A DNA stretch of 48,705 bases from Bacteroides sp. SM23_62_1 (GCA_001304505.1 LJUQ01000030.1:1-48705), one strand, 5' to 3'. Shown: positions 39,401 through 48,181, counted from the first letter of the stretch. The notes: generated by a model from the sequence alone, not told the origin. Numbers and translations are program-made.

Positions 39401-40181
39401 AATGATATGCCACGGGTTGCCTGAATTCAAATGTCTGGTCTATCAACCTCTGTGCACGGGGTTGCCTGAATTGAAAAGAAAATGATGGTCCTGGTACCGT
39501 TGAATCGCCGGGGGGCGGAGCAAAAAAATCGGCAAATGGATTAGGCCGCCGGCGTCTTGTTGAGTCCCTGCCCTGACGCTCACTCCCGGCACGCATCCTG
39601 GCAAACGGATCCGGCCTTTCCTGGCCTGGCAAGCCTGATCCCCTCACCTTCCCAAGCTCATCCCATGTAACACCATCATTGGAGCCGGAAAAGATAAACT
39701 GCCATCCTCCAGGTTTATTTTCATCGTATGTTAAACTGCCATTAAGATTTATCCTGGTTATCTCAGGAATATCAGTATTCTTGCTCATTTCAAACTGTAA
39801 AAAGATATCCCTACCCTCCAGACTTACTGATGTAACACTGTTATGGTCGAGTAACCATTCCCTTTCATTTTTTGGTAGTGGTCCCTGGCTGGTGGATAGT
39901 GATATGTAATCCGGCATTTCACTGATGATGATTCCGTCAGTAACCAGTTGGGCGGTCAGGTTATAATCGTAGCTGGAGGAATGATACGCAGATCTGAGCC
40001 TTGCCAGGTTACGGTAATTTTCATGATCCGTTATTAGTTCCGGGGAATAATCTTCTGCCGGATTGCCGGGGTAAATTCCGACACCACGGGAATAATAATC
40101 AGCACCTTTTTGACATCCGGAAAAGATTATGAAGAAATAAGCAATACATCTTAAAAGAAAAGCTGATTCTTTTGATTTCAT
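36486..40181 (-). CDS. GH2-family exo-glycosidase lipoprotein with discoidin-type domains
   Basis: 1231 residues, lipoprotein signal with lipobox FSGC (Cys23). Two F5/8 type C (discoidin-like) carbohydrate-binding regions lie at about 55-290 (interrupted) and 290-396. The GH2 sugar-binding, Ig-like and TIM-barrel domains span about 410-1050, with acid/base Glu854 in YVGRNEGNPPEV and probable nucleophile Glu913 in RFHSERGMP. The barrel resembles exo-beta-glucosaminidases and mannosylglycoprotein endo-beta-mannosidases. An Arg/Pro-rich insertion (about 187-230; RDSTRRRRPNPFADFFAPPP) splits the first discoidin-like domain. Paired with the GH26 gene, so a beta-mannosidic substrate is more likely than chitosan, but this is inference. 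Confidence 0.85.
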   Translation of the reverse strand: MKSKESAFLLRCIAYFFIIFSGCQKGADYYSRGVGIYPGNPAEDYSPELITDHENYRNLARLRSAYHSSSYDYNLTAQLVTDGIIISEMPDYISLSTSQGPLPKNEREWLLDHNSVTSVSLEGRDIFLQFEMSKNTDIPEITRINLNGSLTYDENKPGGWQFIFSGSNDGVTWDELGKVRGSGLPGQERPDPFARMRAGSERQGRDSTRRRRPNPFADFFAPPPGDSTVPGPSFSFQFRQPRAQRLIDQTFEFRQPVAYHFYRISLSAACAQSWNFGDWDFYNNETRLIMVPSHSFKSAWMSAGTGEEWVYVDLGVSSSFDHIKLYWVNKATEGIIQVSEDATTWNDLVPIHGNEELMDDIALDNPAKGRFVRILMTEAATGESYVLSEMEVFGNGGMVARPKTGPKISDNFMFLTGGNWKIQRASEVSATGESISQAGFENEDWVVATVPGTALVSYRNAGALPDPNFGDNQLMISESFFNSDFWYRNEFEIPSDFSGDRMFLNFNGINWKADIFVNGTKTGKIDGAFIRGKFDVTDLIIPGQKNAIAVLIRKNDHIGVVKEQTAISPDRNGGILGADNPTYHASIGWDWIPTIRGRNIGIWNDVYLHVTGAVTINDPFITTDLPLPDTTSADIRIEVTLRNHLDEEISGIFSGKYGDIEFEKEVRLNPSETVAVKLDPATHPALHFENPNLWWPKGYGVPNLYDVELLFKTDDGTVSDKKVLKSGVREMTFDEINQVLSIYINGRRFIGRGGNWGFPESNLNYRGREYDIAVAYHADMNFTMIRNWVGQTGDDELYEACDRHGIMIWQDFWLANPADGPNPYDPDMFMANAADIVKRIRNHPCIAIYVGRNEGNPPEVLDTALRAMIPKIHPGIHYISNSSFGVVSGGGPYRALPVRDYFLLYGWNRFHSERGMPNVMTFESLQQTLPESALWPQNSMWGLHDYCLEGAQGAASFNQIIEKGFGPAEDAKEFTELAQWINYNGYRGMFEGRSPMRKGLLLWMSHPAWPSMVWQTYDYYFEPTAAYFGCKKASEPVHIQWNPVYNDIEVVNYNGKDRFGLTAKAQLINMDGSVLWEKETGLDIIEDSTAKCFRLEFPESLSLVHFIKLTLTENAKTISENFYWRGLEDGNYQILNDLPVVQLNHSTQVKKSGDKWMLVTTLSNSSEHPALMIRLKVVGKNSGERILPVFYSDNYVSLMPGEEKVITMKLMDRDTRGEKPDVKISGFNLGP

Positions 40182-40754
40182 TTGATGTAGATTTTTAAGT
40201 TGTCAACAACAATATTCAACTAAAATTATAAAAGAAAGTACACACGACAAAGTTGCTATTGAAATATAATTAAAACACCGGTCTGCATAATACCCGGGGT
40301 AGAATCAAGTCATCCCGACGATACGCCGCAGGCGGGAGGAGGGGACTCGTAATTCCGAAAGCCCATCAAGGATATAGATTGGACTATTTCGTTACCTTCG
40401 CTGAAAAACCAGAAGATAAATCATTACCGGCGATTTTGGCAGATCAGACGAGGTTCCTCGGTCGCTGCGTTCCCTCGGGATGACATAACAATAAAGGAAC
40501 ACTGAGCTTAAGATATGAGGTCCCTCGGTCGCTATGCTCTCTCGGGATGATATTGTTTCTAATGACGTTTATACTTTGTTTCTTATAACTAAGCAGCTAC
40601 CAAATTAACTACCGAAGCATTGGAAAACTCGTGAATAACTATTTTCCAATTTTTAAACTTCGAATCGATAATTATTTGTAAGTTCATCCGGAATAATAAT
40701 GTGTCACAAGGTCGCAGGATAAATAAAGTATAATATATAATACCAGATAATTTT
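40182..40754. repeat. Spacer with paired inverted element F2 and an extra right end
   Basis: Left end GTCATCCCGACGATACGCCG (from 40309) faces right end GAGGTTCCTCGGTCGCTGCG...CTCGGGATGAC (40450-40484), about 175 bases in all. The right end is preceded by GCAGATCAGACGAGG; element F1 has TCAGATCAGATGAGG at the same place. A second right-end copy (TGAGGTCCCTCGGTCGCTAT...GGGATGAT) follows at 40516-40551. No promoter for folD was recognised in 40560-40754. Confidence 0.7.
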
Positions 40755-41636
40755 ATGGAATTAATCGACGGCAAAGCAACTGCTGCACAGATACGGAAAG
40801 AGATCAAGGAAGAAGTGAATTCCCTTCTAAAACAGGGTCATAAGGCTCCTCACCTGGCTGCCATACTGGTCGGGCATGATGGTGCCAGTGAGACATATGT
40901 GAATCTGAAGGTTAAGGATTGTGAAGAGGTGGGTTTCCGATCCACACTGATCAGGTATGAGGATAATGTATCTGAAAAAGAGCTTTTGAACAAAGTCATC
41001 GAAATAAATAAGAATGATGAGATTGATGGTGTCATCGTTCAACTTCCATTACCCTCGCATATATCTGAAGAAAAGGTTATTGAAACCATTGATCCTTCCA
41101 AAGATGTTGATGGTTTCCACCCGGTAAATGTGGGCCGGATGAGCATTGGCCTTCCATGCTTTGTCTCGGCCACTCCGGCAGGAGTTATTGAGCTACTGAG
41201 AAGATATAAAATTGAAACTGAAGGTAAGAACTGCGTGGTTATAGGAAGAAGTAATATTGTAGGTAAACCAATGAGCATCCTCCTGGCTCAGAAGAAATAT
41301 CCCGGTAATTGCACGGTCACGGTTTGTCACAGCAGGACAAAGAACATGAAAGAGGTCACATCCAATGCAGATATTATTATTGCTGCAATGGGCCAACCCG
41401 GTTTCGTTTCAGCCGATATGGTAAGAGAAGGTGCAGTTGTGATTGATGTAGGCACTACCCGGATCCCTTCAACGGAAACCAAGTCAGGATTTAAACTGGC
41501 CGGTGATGTGAAATTTGACGAAGTGGCTCCAAAATGTAGTTATATAACCCCGGTACCCGGTGGTGTAGGGCCGATGACCAGGGTATCGTTATTGAAAAAC
41601 ACCCTTTCAGCAGCAAAAAAGGAGATCTACCGGTAG
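40755..41636 (+). CDS. folD: Methylenetetrahydrofolate dehydrogenase/cyclohydrolase
   Basis: Bifunctional enzyme interconverting 5,10-methylene- and 10-formyl-tetrahydrofolate with NADP. 293 residues. Catalytic Tyr48 and Lys52 lie in [39 protein letters not shown], the nucleotide loop [11 protein letters not shown] and the C-terminal [15 protein letters not shown] are all present. Its last five codons lie inside a perfect 28-bp palindrome that should act as terminator. Single gene, with no folate neighbours. Confidence 0.96.
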   Translation: MELIDGKATAAQIRKEIKEEVNSLLKQGHKAPHLAAILVGHDGASETYVNLKVKDCEEVGFRSTLIRYEDNVSEKELLNKVIEINKNDEIDGVIVQLPLPSHISEEKVIETIDPSKDVDGFHPVNVGRMSIGLPCFVSATPAGVIELLRRYKIETEGKNCVVIGRSNIVGKPMSILLAQKKYPGNCTVTVCHSRTKNMKEVTSNADIIIAAMGQPGFVSADMVREGAVVIDVGTTRIPSTETKSGFKLAGDVKFDEVAPKCSYITPVPGGVGPMTRVSLLKNTLSAAKKEIYR

Positions 41637-41645
41637 ATCTCCTTT
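41618..41645. terminator. Perfect 28-bp palindrome, bidirectional terminator overlapping the folD stop
   Basis: AAAGGAGATCTACC followed directly by its reverse complement. The palindrome starts inside the folD coding sequence (codons for KEIYR and the TAG stop) and lies 27 bases before the end of the convergent LVIVD gene. It is bordered by an A-run on the left (41615-41620). The arrangement fits a shared terminator for both genes. Confidence 0.75.
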
Positions 41646-41671
41646 CAGCACAACCTATGGTGAATACCTGC

Positions 41672-42961
41672 CTAATCACTGAAGATTGGCAGGGTGCTTA
41701 ACAGTTCTATATTCTCAAGATTGGTATAATCGTACTGGTAAATTCCATCCTTCCCAACCATAATCAAGAGATCATCAATCGGGATCACATCAAATGCATT
41801 GATGTCAGGAAAATGTGCAAGCTTGTTTGCTTTAATATTATACGGATCTGATGCATTATAGACTTTTAATCCCTCTTCCCCGTCGCAGACAAATAAAATC
41901 CCGTTATCAATCCCTAGTCCATGTGGATTGTACATCGTATAAGATTTTATCTTTTCCGGATTATCCAGATCCCTGATATCAACAACATCCAGCTGGTTCA
42001 CATCCTGTTCACATAAAGTGCCGGTACGAAGGGTAACATATGCATAATTACCTTCCACGACAACGGGATCACAACTTGTTCTATGCCAGTAAGTTGATAT
42101 ATATTGGGGTTTTACCGGATCATAAAGGCTGTAGATGTACATACCGGTTTGAGCCCCGATGAAAAGATGATCCTTTGCAATGAAAACTGTTTCGATATTC
42201 CATCCAATACTCTGGTTTCCCACAGCCCATGGTGTGGTCGATTCACTCACATCGAAGAAATGCAATGTTGAAATGTCAATTGTATAAAGAATATTTTCGT
42301 AAATGATAAACCTTGCCATGGAGCCCCCGGTACCTGCAGAATTATTACCCCCACCTGATTTGGCCCCGTAAAATGCATTATTCATTGTTGTTGCTTCCCA
42401 TCCACGAACCGTGAATGAATGTAAGAACGGTTCCGATATCTCTTCTGTGACTGTTTCGGTTTTCCATCCGACAACAACTCCCAGAGACTGATCTATTTCA
42501 CCAACTCTTTGCTGGGATTCGTATGGTGGGATAGAATAAGAAAAGACATCTTCAATACGTCCGATCTCATTAATGTCAGACAGGTCTGATATATCTATAA
42601 CCACCAGGTCGATATAGCTGTCGGCATAAAGAACATTGCCTTTCACAGCAAGGTCAATATTCCCGGGTATTTCTATAAATTTCAGGACCTGGGGACTGGC
42701 AGGATCGGAATTATCGATTATATGTATACCTTTCCTGACCTCGTTAACAAACAGCATATCTCCCCTGATATAAATTTTACCAGGATGTTCAAGATTTATC
42801 GGCAGTGTATCACTTACTGCCTCCCTGAGTTCATCATAAGTCAAATAAACAGGATTATTCAGCTCATACGTCTCGTAGATTCTATCCTGGCAACCTGGCA
42901 AAATGAATGCAGTTAATATCAGGATATAAATAAATGAATGAAGTTTTTGTTGCTTTTTCAT
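41672..42961 (-). CDS. LVIVD-repeat lipoprotein
   Basis: 429 residues with lipoprotein signal (FIYILILTAFILPGC, Cys24) and a mature part built of LVIVD-type repeats. Examples are KGIHIIDNSDPASPQVLKF, YIDLVVIDISDLSDINEIG, MYIYSLYDPVKPQYISTY, LDVVDIRDLDNPEKIKSY and LKVYNASDPYNIKANKL. These form a beta-propeller-like surface or periplasmic protein. The residues after Cys24 are QDRIYETYE. Function unknown; such proteins are common in Bacteroidota. Convergent with folD. Confidence 0.88.
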   Translation of the reverse strand: MKKQQKLHSFIYILILTAFILPGCQDRIYETYELNNPVYLTYDELREAVSDTLPINLEHPGKIYIRGDMLFVNEVRKGIHIIDNSDPASPQVLKFIEIPGNIDLAVKGNVLYADSYIDLVVIDISDLSDINEIGRIEDVFSYSIPPYESQQRVGEIDQSLGVVVGWKTETVTEEISEPFLHSFTVRGWEATTMNNAFYGAKSGGGNNSAGTGGSMARFIIYENILYTIDISTLHFFDVSESTTPWAVGNQSIGWNIETVFIAKDHLFIGAQTGMYIYSLYDPVKPQYISTYWHRTSCDPVVVEGNYAYVTLRTGTLCEQDVNQLDVVDIRDLDNPEKIKSYTMYNPHGLGIDNGILFVCDGEEGLKVYNASDPYNIKANKLAHFPDINAFDVIPIDDLLIMVGKDGIYQYDYTNLENIELLSTLPIFSD

Positions 42962-43271
42962 GATATCAAGGTTTAAGGATTATTCAGTTTATAGATGCAA
43001 AAAAAGCCTGAGAGGTTGCGCTTCTGAATAATATCAATAGTACATTGAATATCCCGTCTGGAAAGAAGAGCAATTCTTTTCTGCAATCGGTGAACTGAAT
43101 GTCCCGGCTGGAAAGCCGGGACATTCAATCCATCAACACTATTGAAATATCAGACTTTCGCAGGGATATTTAATAATTCAACAATAATATTAAACCAACG
43201 CAACCTTCAGAATTTAAAATTCATCTTTAACCTGTTAATAAATCATCATTTTACCTGTTATAACTTAAACC
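42962..43271. repeat. Spacer with a 14-bp perfect hairpin and a decayed half copy
   Basis: TGAATGTCCCGGCT-GGAA-AGCCGGGACATTCA lies at 43096-43127, a 14-bp perfect stem with GGAA loop. Upstream at about 43043-43064 GAATATCCCGTCTGGAAAGA looks like the left half of another copy with changes. The spacer separates divergent genes, so it is not placed as a terminator. No promoter was recognised. Confidence 0.7.
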
Positions 43272-44030
43272 ATGAAGCAACCATTTATTAAAACAATATT
43301 CCTTTGCCTGGCAATGATTTTTTTTATCATTCTTAATGTCAGCGGACAGAAATATACGGTTGATGTAATTCGACTGAAGAATGGCGATGTCTATAAAGGG
43401 ATCGTCATTGAGCAGCCTGACCCGGGAGTATTAAAGATTGAGACCCTGTGTCAGAACATCATGCATTTTAACAGGAAGGATGTTGAGTCCATCACAAGTG
43501 AAAAATTTAAACCATATTCTTCAGCCATACCCTCCTCATTCGGGCCCAAAGGTTACCTAAACATTACGGACTTCGGTATGCTTATCGGGACAGGCAATAA
43601 CAGTAAGAACGCCATTCTTTCGATATCATCTTTTAATGGCTATGGGTTTTCTTCCAGGTATATTGTTGGTGCCGGTATCGGCGTTGAATTATTTGAAACG
43701 ATAATACTTCCAATGTATTTCGAAACCCGCTGGATTATTGCGAACAACAAATTCACCCCCTTTCTTAACCTGAAGGCAGGCTATTCCCTTGCCCTTGAAG
43801 ATCCGGTATCCTACTGGGGTGAAAACTATAATTCCACGGGAGGATATTTATATGGTACAGGAATCGGGGTGCTTATCTGGACCAATAACCGCAATGCTTT
43901 TGAGATAAATTTCCATTACCGGTACCAGGATATCAAAACTGTCAGAACATATGAATGGTCGCACGAAACAACAACACTTACCACCAAATATAACCGGCTT
44001 GAACTGAAATTTGGATTCCTCTTCCAGTAA
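43272..44030 (+). CDS. Putative outer-membrane beta-barrel envelope protein
   Basis: 252 residues with a signal peptide (MKQPFIKTIFLCLAMIFFIILNVSGQ). A short N-terminal module VIRLKNGDVYKGIVIEQPDP plus FNRKDVESITSE resembles SH3-like envelope domains. After about residue 85 there are alternating amphipathic strands (YIVGAGIGVELFETIILPMY, GGYLYGTGIGVLIWT) ending in KFGFLFQ, as small outer-membrane barrels do. I do not recognise a named family. Alone in its spacer region. Confidence 0.75.
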   Translation: MKQPFIKTIFLCLAMIFFIILNVSGQKYTVDVIRLKNGDVYKGIVIEQPDPGVLKIETLCQNIMHFNRKDVESITSEKFKPYSSAIPSSFGPKGYLNITDFGMLIGTGNNSKNAILSISSFNGYGFSSRYIVGAGIGVELFETIILPMYFETRWIIANNKFTPFLNLKAGYSLALEDPVSYWGENYNSTGGYLYGTGIGVLIWTNNRNAFEINFHYRYQDIKTVRTYEWSHETTTLTTKYNRLELKFGFLFQ

Positions 44031-44310
44031 GAAAGGTAAACCTTAATCTTCCTGAAATGTGTTCCACTATTGAGGGTATTCCTATTGCCCAATTAACAAC
44101 AGAGCTAGCAGAGGATAAAAGGAGAAAACAGAGTAACGACTAATTGATCTGGAACTCTCTGTTTACGCTGTTATTTCTCTGTGTCCTCTGTGGTTCAGGA
44201 ATTTTTTTTTACTTTTTACGTCCTATTAAGAGAGAGTTCTGAAAATATATAATAAACTATCTCCATAAAATTATTGCTATTTTTGCACCTTATCATTTCT
44301 GGGATCTGCA
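44031..44310. repeat. Spacer with CACAGAGGA-type inverted repeat and a -7 box
   Basis: AACAGAGCTAGCAGAGGATA (about 44097-44116) faces TTATTTCTCTGTGTCCTCTG and TGGTT (about 44172-44196), giving an imperfect hairpin of the same style as elements A, B and E. At 44278-44285 TATTTTTG fits TAnnTTTG and lies 26 bases before the TPR gene start. Confidence 0.55.
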
Positions 44311-45723
44311 TTGAAAGAAGAAGAAGATTTTATAGAAGATGCCGAGTTAAGGAATATCCTTGATCGTTATGAGCATATGATCAGGGATAAAAGAGTCGTT
44401 TATTTTGATGTCTATCAATTTGAAAGGATTATTGACTACTACCTCGACGGAGACCTCTTTTCCCAGGCCATCAATGCTGTCGATATAGGGATACAGCAAC
44501 ATCCCTCGTCCAATGTGTTGTTATTAAAAAAAGCTGAAGTGCTGGCTGAAAAAGGAGATACTGCAAGGGCTATTAGTATCTTAACCGATCTTGAGAAAGT
44601 CGAATATTCAAATAGTGAACTGTATATCCTGAAAGGTATGATTTATAACCAGATGGGAAATGTCAGAAAAGCTGAGAAGTCTTTCGAAAAGGCATTATCC
44701 CTTTACGCAGAAAGTCTGGAAGACATTTTACATGATATCGCTCATTCTTTTGAACACATTCACCAGTACAAACTGGCTGTTAAATACCTGAAGAGAGCAT
44801 ATGAAATAAATCCCGAAAAGCTCAGCCTGATCTATGATCTGGCAAATTGTTATGAAAAACTCCAGGAATTCAACCGAAGCATTGAGTATTATAAAATATA
44901 CCTTGACCTGGAACCTTTTTCAGAAAGTGTATGGTTTAACCTGGGGCTTGTGTATATTAAAATGGAAGAATATGATAAAGCAATCGATGCGTATGATTTT
45001 GCCCTGGCGGTAAATGATAAATATGCCTCAGCAATGCTGAATAAGGCAATTGCCCTGTCCCATTCAGGGCAGTATGCTGATGCAATTGAGGTTTATAATG
45101 AATTTGTTGATCTTGAACCGGATAATGTCATTGCCTGGTGTTTCCTGGGTGAATGTTATGAAAAGCTTCAGCAATGGCAGAAAGCCATCAGGCATTATAA
45201 TTATGCACTTAAGCTCGATGATGAATTCAGTGAAGCATGGTACGGCCTTGCCGTTTGTTATCTCAACATGGAAAAGTACCGCGATGCATTATCCTGTGCA
45301 TTAAAAGCGGTTGAAATTGATGATGAAAATTCGGATTACTGGTATACGCTGGGCAAAATCAGGATATATCTGGAGGAATATAGAGACGCGACAGCTGCCT
45401 TTAGCAAGGCAACCAAAATTGATCCTTATGATTCAGAAGCATGGTTGAATCTTGCCGAACTCGGGAATATTCTCTCAGGGCCCAAACAGGCAATATCAGT
45501 TTTGAAAGAATCCTATATTTATAACTTTGATGTGGCTGAAATAAATTATTTAATGGCCGGGTATTATTGCCTGCTGGGAGAGAAAGTGATGATTTACCAA
45601 TTTTTTCAGGAAGGCCTGAAGCTTTCCTATAATAAACATCATCTGACATTCGACTTATGCCCTGAAATACGAAATGATAAAAAGATATTAACTTTATTGT
45701 CAGACTATAAATCCAAATCTTAA
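44311..45723 (+). CDS. TPR-repeat protein
   Basis: 470 residues, TTG start 26 bases after a -7 box; the next in-frame Met is at residue 23. No signal peptide, so cytosolic. Nearly the whole protein is tetratricopeptide repeats, roughly ten to twelve units (for example AVKYLKRAYEINPEKLSLIY, SIEYYKIYLDLEPFSESVW and AIDAYDFALAVNDKYASAML). It is likely a protein-interaction scaffold. It is first in a tight cluster: comA starts three bases after its stop. Confidence 0.9.
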   Translation: MKEEEDFIEDAELRNILDRYEHMIRDKRVVYFDVYQFERIIDYYLDGDLFSQAINAVDIGIQQHPSSNVLLLKKAEVLAEKGDTARAISILTDLEKVEYSNSELYILKGMIYNQMGNVRKAEKSFEKALSLYAESLEDILHDIAHSFEHIHQYKLAVKYLKRAYEINPEKLSLIYDLANCYEKLQEFNRSIEYYKIYLDLEPFSESVWFNLGLVYIKMEEYDKAIDAYDFALAVNDKYASAMLNKAIALSHSGQYADAIEVYNEFVDLEPDNVIAWCFLGECYEKLQQWQKAIRHYNYALKLDDEFSEAWYGLAVCYLNMEKYRDALSCALKAVEIDDENSDYWYTLGKIRIYLEEYRDATAAFSKATKIDPYDSEAWLNLAELGNILSGPKQAISVLKESYIYNFDVAEINYLMAGYYCLLGEKVMIYQFFQEGLKLSYNKHHLTFDLCPEIRNDKKILTLLSDYKSKS

Positions 45724-45726
45724 CCC

Positions 45727-46509
45727 ATGAATTTTAAATTGCCCTTCATCCCGGAGAGAACAGTCAAGCCGCGGAAATCAGGTTTAACAATGGTGATGGA
45801 CAAAGGCCTCAGTATTCGTGAATCTGAAAATTTTGTGGCTTCCAGTTCACAATTTGCCGACCTGGCGAAGTTCGGTTTTGGTACGGCACTCATCACGAAT
45901 GACCTGAAAGCAAAAATCAGGATTTACCAGGAAGCCGGAATCCGCCCATATTTTGGTGGCACGCTCTTCGAAGCGTTTGTCATACGTGACATGTTTGAAG
46001 AATATCTGAAACTTATTGATACTTTCAATCTTGAAGTTGCGGAAATATCAGATGGTTCCATGGCCATACCGCACGAGGAAAAGTTAAAATATATCGATAT
46101 TCTCTCAAGAAAGGTGACTGTGTTGTCCGAAGTGGGTTATAAGGTGGCCGGCAGGATTATTCCCCCCGAAAAATGGGTTGAAATGATGAAAACAGAGCTG
46201 GGTGCCGGGGCATGGAAGGTGATCGCAGAAGCCAGGGAAAGCGGCACCGTGGGCATATATAATAAAGATGGTTCTGCCAACGCTGGTTTGATTGATGAAA
46301 TACTGGGACATGTCAACCCGGAGGATGTATTATGGGAAGCACCTGATAAAAGCCAGCAGGTCTGGTTTATAAAATTGCTCGGGTCAAATGTTAATCTCGG
46401 TAATATAGCCCCTCATGAAGTGATTGCACTTGAAACACTCCGGCTGGGTATGCGTGGCGACACATTCTTTGACTTTCTTCCGGAGGGATTTAAAGCAAGA
46501 AAGTTATGA
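45727..46509 (+). CDS. comA: Phosphosulfolactate synthase
   Basis: 260 residues matching the ComA family, which adds sulfite to phosphoenolpyruvate to make 2-phosphosulfolactate. Visible: PRKSGLTMVMDKGLSIRE near the N-terminus, GFGTALITNDLKAKIRIYQE, YFGGTLFEAF, and EVAEISDGSMAIPHEEK with conserved acidic residues. ComA starts coenzyme M synthesis in methanogens; in Bacteroidota its product is more likely used for sulfonates such as sulfolactate or sulfonolipid precursors, which is not settled. Its TGA overlaps the next gene's ATG (ATGA), so translation is coupled. Confidence 0.9.
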   Translation: MNFKLPFIPERTVKPRKSGLTMVMDKGLSIRESENFVASSSQFADLAKFGFGTALITNDLKAKIRIYQEAGIRPYFGGTLFEAFVIRDMFEEYLKLIDTFNLEVAEISDGSMAIPHEEKLKYIDILSRKVTVLSEVGYKVAGRIIPPEKWVEMMKTELGAGAWKVIAEARESGTVGIYNKDGSANAGLIDEILGHVNPEDVLWEAPDKSQQVWFIKLLGSNVNLGNIAPHEVIALETLRLGMRGDTFFDFLPEGFKARKL

Positions 46510-47438
46510 ACAGGGGATGGAGGGCTTACCTGGTGGTTGCACTGAAAGGGATAGGTATGGGTGCTGCCGATGTGATCCCGGGAGTTTCCGGAGGGACGAT
46601 TGCATTCATCACCGGGATCTACGAAGAGCTGGTTAATTCGATCAAATCGATCAATTATACCAGCATCAGGAAAATATGGAAGGAAGGGCTGGGTGCCTTC
46701 TGGAAAGCTGTCAATGGCAATTTCCTGCTAAGTGTTGTTGTGGGTATCCTCATCAGTGTGCTTTCACTTGCCAGGATACTTGAATACATTCTGATTCACT
46801 ATCCCATCCTGATATGGTCCTTCTTTTTCGGATTAATTATTGCATCGGCAGTTTTTGTTGCAAAAAAGATTGACCGGTGGGATATTCCGGTTATAGTATC
46901 CCTTTTGGCAGGTGGAGTATCGGCGTATTTTATTACCACTTTCACTCCTGCAGAAACGACCGATGCATACTGGTTTATTTTCCTTTCCGGTGCACTGGCA
47001 ATCTGCGCTATGATACTTCCGGGGATCTCAGGATCATTTATACTTTTACTGCTGGGAAAATACCAGTTCATGCTGAATGCTCTGAATGAAGGGAAGATTG
47101 GCATCATGGCAGTCCTGCTTGCCGGTGCCCTGATAGGTATTATCAGTTTTTCGAACCTTTTATCGTGGTTGCTTAAACGATATTATGCTATTACTATAGC
47201 TCTATTATCCGGATTCATGCTTGGATCGTTGAATAAGATCTGGCCCTGGAAAATCACCATTTCAACTTTTACGGATTCACATGATGTGCTGAAACCGTTG
47301 GTTCAGCAGAATGTCTTTCCCGGGCGGTTCCGGGAAATGATGCAGTCCGATCCACAGGTCTTTTCAGCCATCCTTCTTGCCATGTCGGGTATTGCTGTAA
47401 TCGTGCTGTTTGAGGTTGTCACCAAAATGAGAAAATAA
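46506..47438 (+). CDS. DUF368 membrane protein, likely polyprenyl-phosphate translocase
   Basis: 310 residues with about eight or nine membrane helices. Signature half-motifs VIPGVSGGTIAFITGIYEEL (N-terminal) and ILPGISGSFILLLLGKY (C-terminal) mark the two inverted halves. DUF368 proteins (PopT) have been described as transporters that return undecaprenyl phosphate to the cytosolic side for wall synthesis. The start overlaps the comA stop, and its TAA shares one base with the aroE ATG. The genomic pairing with comA and aroE is common in my memory of the phylum, but its meaning is unknown. Confidence 0.9.
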   Translation: MNRGWRAYLVVALKGIGMGAADVIPGVSGGTIAFITGIYEELVNSIKSINYTSIRKIWKEGLGAFWKAVNGNFLLSVVVGILISVLSLARILEYILIHYPILIWSFFFGLIIASAVFVAKKIDRWDIPVIVSLLAGGVSAYFITTFTPAETTDAYWFIFLSGALAICAMILPGISGSFILLLLGKYQFMLNALNEGKIGIMAVLLAGALIGIISFSNLLSWLLKRYYAITIALLSGFMLGSLNKIWPWKITISTFTDSHDVLKPLVQQNVFPGRFREMMQSDPQVFSAILLAMSGIAVIVLFEVVTKMRK

Positions 47439-48181
47439 TGAAGCTGCTTGGACTCATAGGGTATCCATTGACGCACTCATTCTCTGAGGGTTATTTCGCA
47501 AATAAGTTCTCCAGCGAGAAAATCTCCGGTTATGAGTACCGGAATTTTCCCTTGGATGATATTTCAAAATTTCCTGATCTGTTTCATGAACAGCCTGGAC
47601 TGATCGGACTGAATGTTACTATACCCTATAAGGAAAAGATTATTCCATACCTGGATAAACTTGATCCGACAGCTGAAAAGATCGGTGCTGTTAACACAAT
47701 TAAAATAATCCGGGATAAGGGTAAATATCATCTTTCAGGATACAATACGGATGCCCATGGATTCCATCATTCAATCAGTCCTTTTCTTTTGAAAACCCAT
47801 ACGCATGCTCTCATTCTTGGAACCGGTGGTGCCTCGAAAGCTGTAGCATATGTATTTAATCAGCTCGGCATTGACTATACATATGTATCAAGAACACCTT
47901 CAGAGGGTCAAATCAGTTATCGTGATATATGTTTACCAGTAATCTCGAAAAATTTAATCATCGTTAACACTTCACCATTGGGCACCTTCCCTGATATAGA
48001 TACTTATCCGGATATACCCTATGATTTACTCACACCTGATCATATTCTGTATGACCTGGTATATAATCCTCCCGAGACAGCCTTTCTAAGGTTTGGCATG
48101 CAGAAAGGAGCAACCTGTATCAATGGGCAGAGGATGCTCGAGCTGCAGGCTGAGAGGTCGTGGGAGATATGGACCGGGTGA
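47438..48181 (+). CDS. aroE: Shikimate dehydrogenase
   Basis: Reduces 3-dehydroshikimate to shikimate with NADPH. 247 residues. Shikimate-binding GYPLTHSFSEGYF, catalytic Lys65 in NVTIPYKEK, GAVNTIK, Asp105 in GYNTDAHGF, and the NADP loop LGTGGASKAV are present. The protein is short relative to the E. coli enzyme but normal for the phylum. It is the last gene of the TPR-comA-DUF368-aroE operon. Confidence 0.95.
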   Translation: MKLLGLIGYPLTHSFSEGYFANKFSSEKISGYEYRNFPLDDISKFPDLFHEQPGLIGLNVTIPYKEKIIPYLDKLDPTAEKIGAVNTIKIIRDKGKYHLSGYNTDAHGFHHSISPFLLKTHTHALILGTGGASKAVAYVFNQLGIDYTYVSRTPSEGQISYRDICLPVISKNLIIVNTSPLGTFPDIDTYPDIPYDLLTPDHILYDLVYNPPETAFLRFGMQKGATCINGQRMLELQAERSWEIWTG

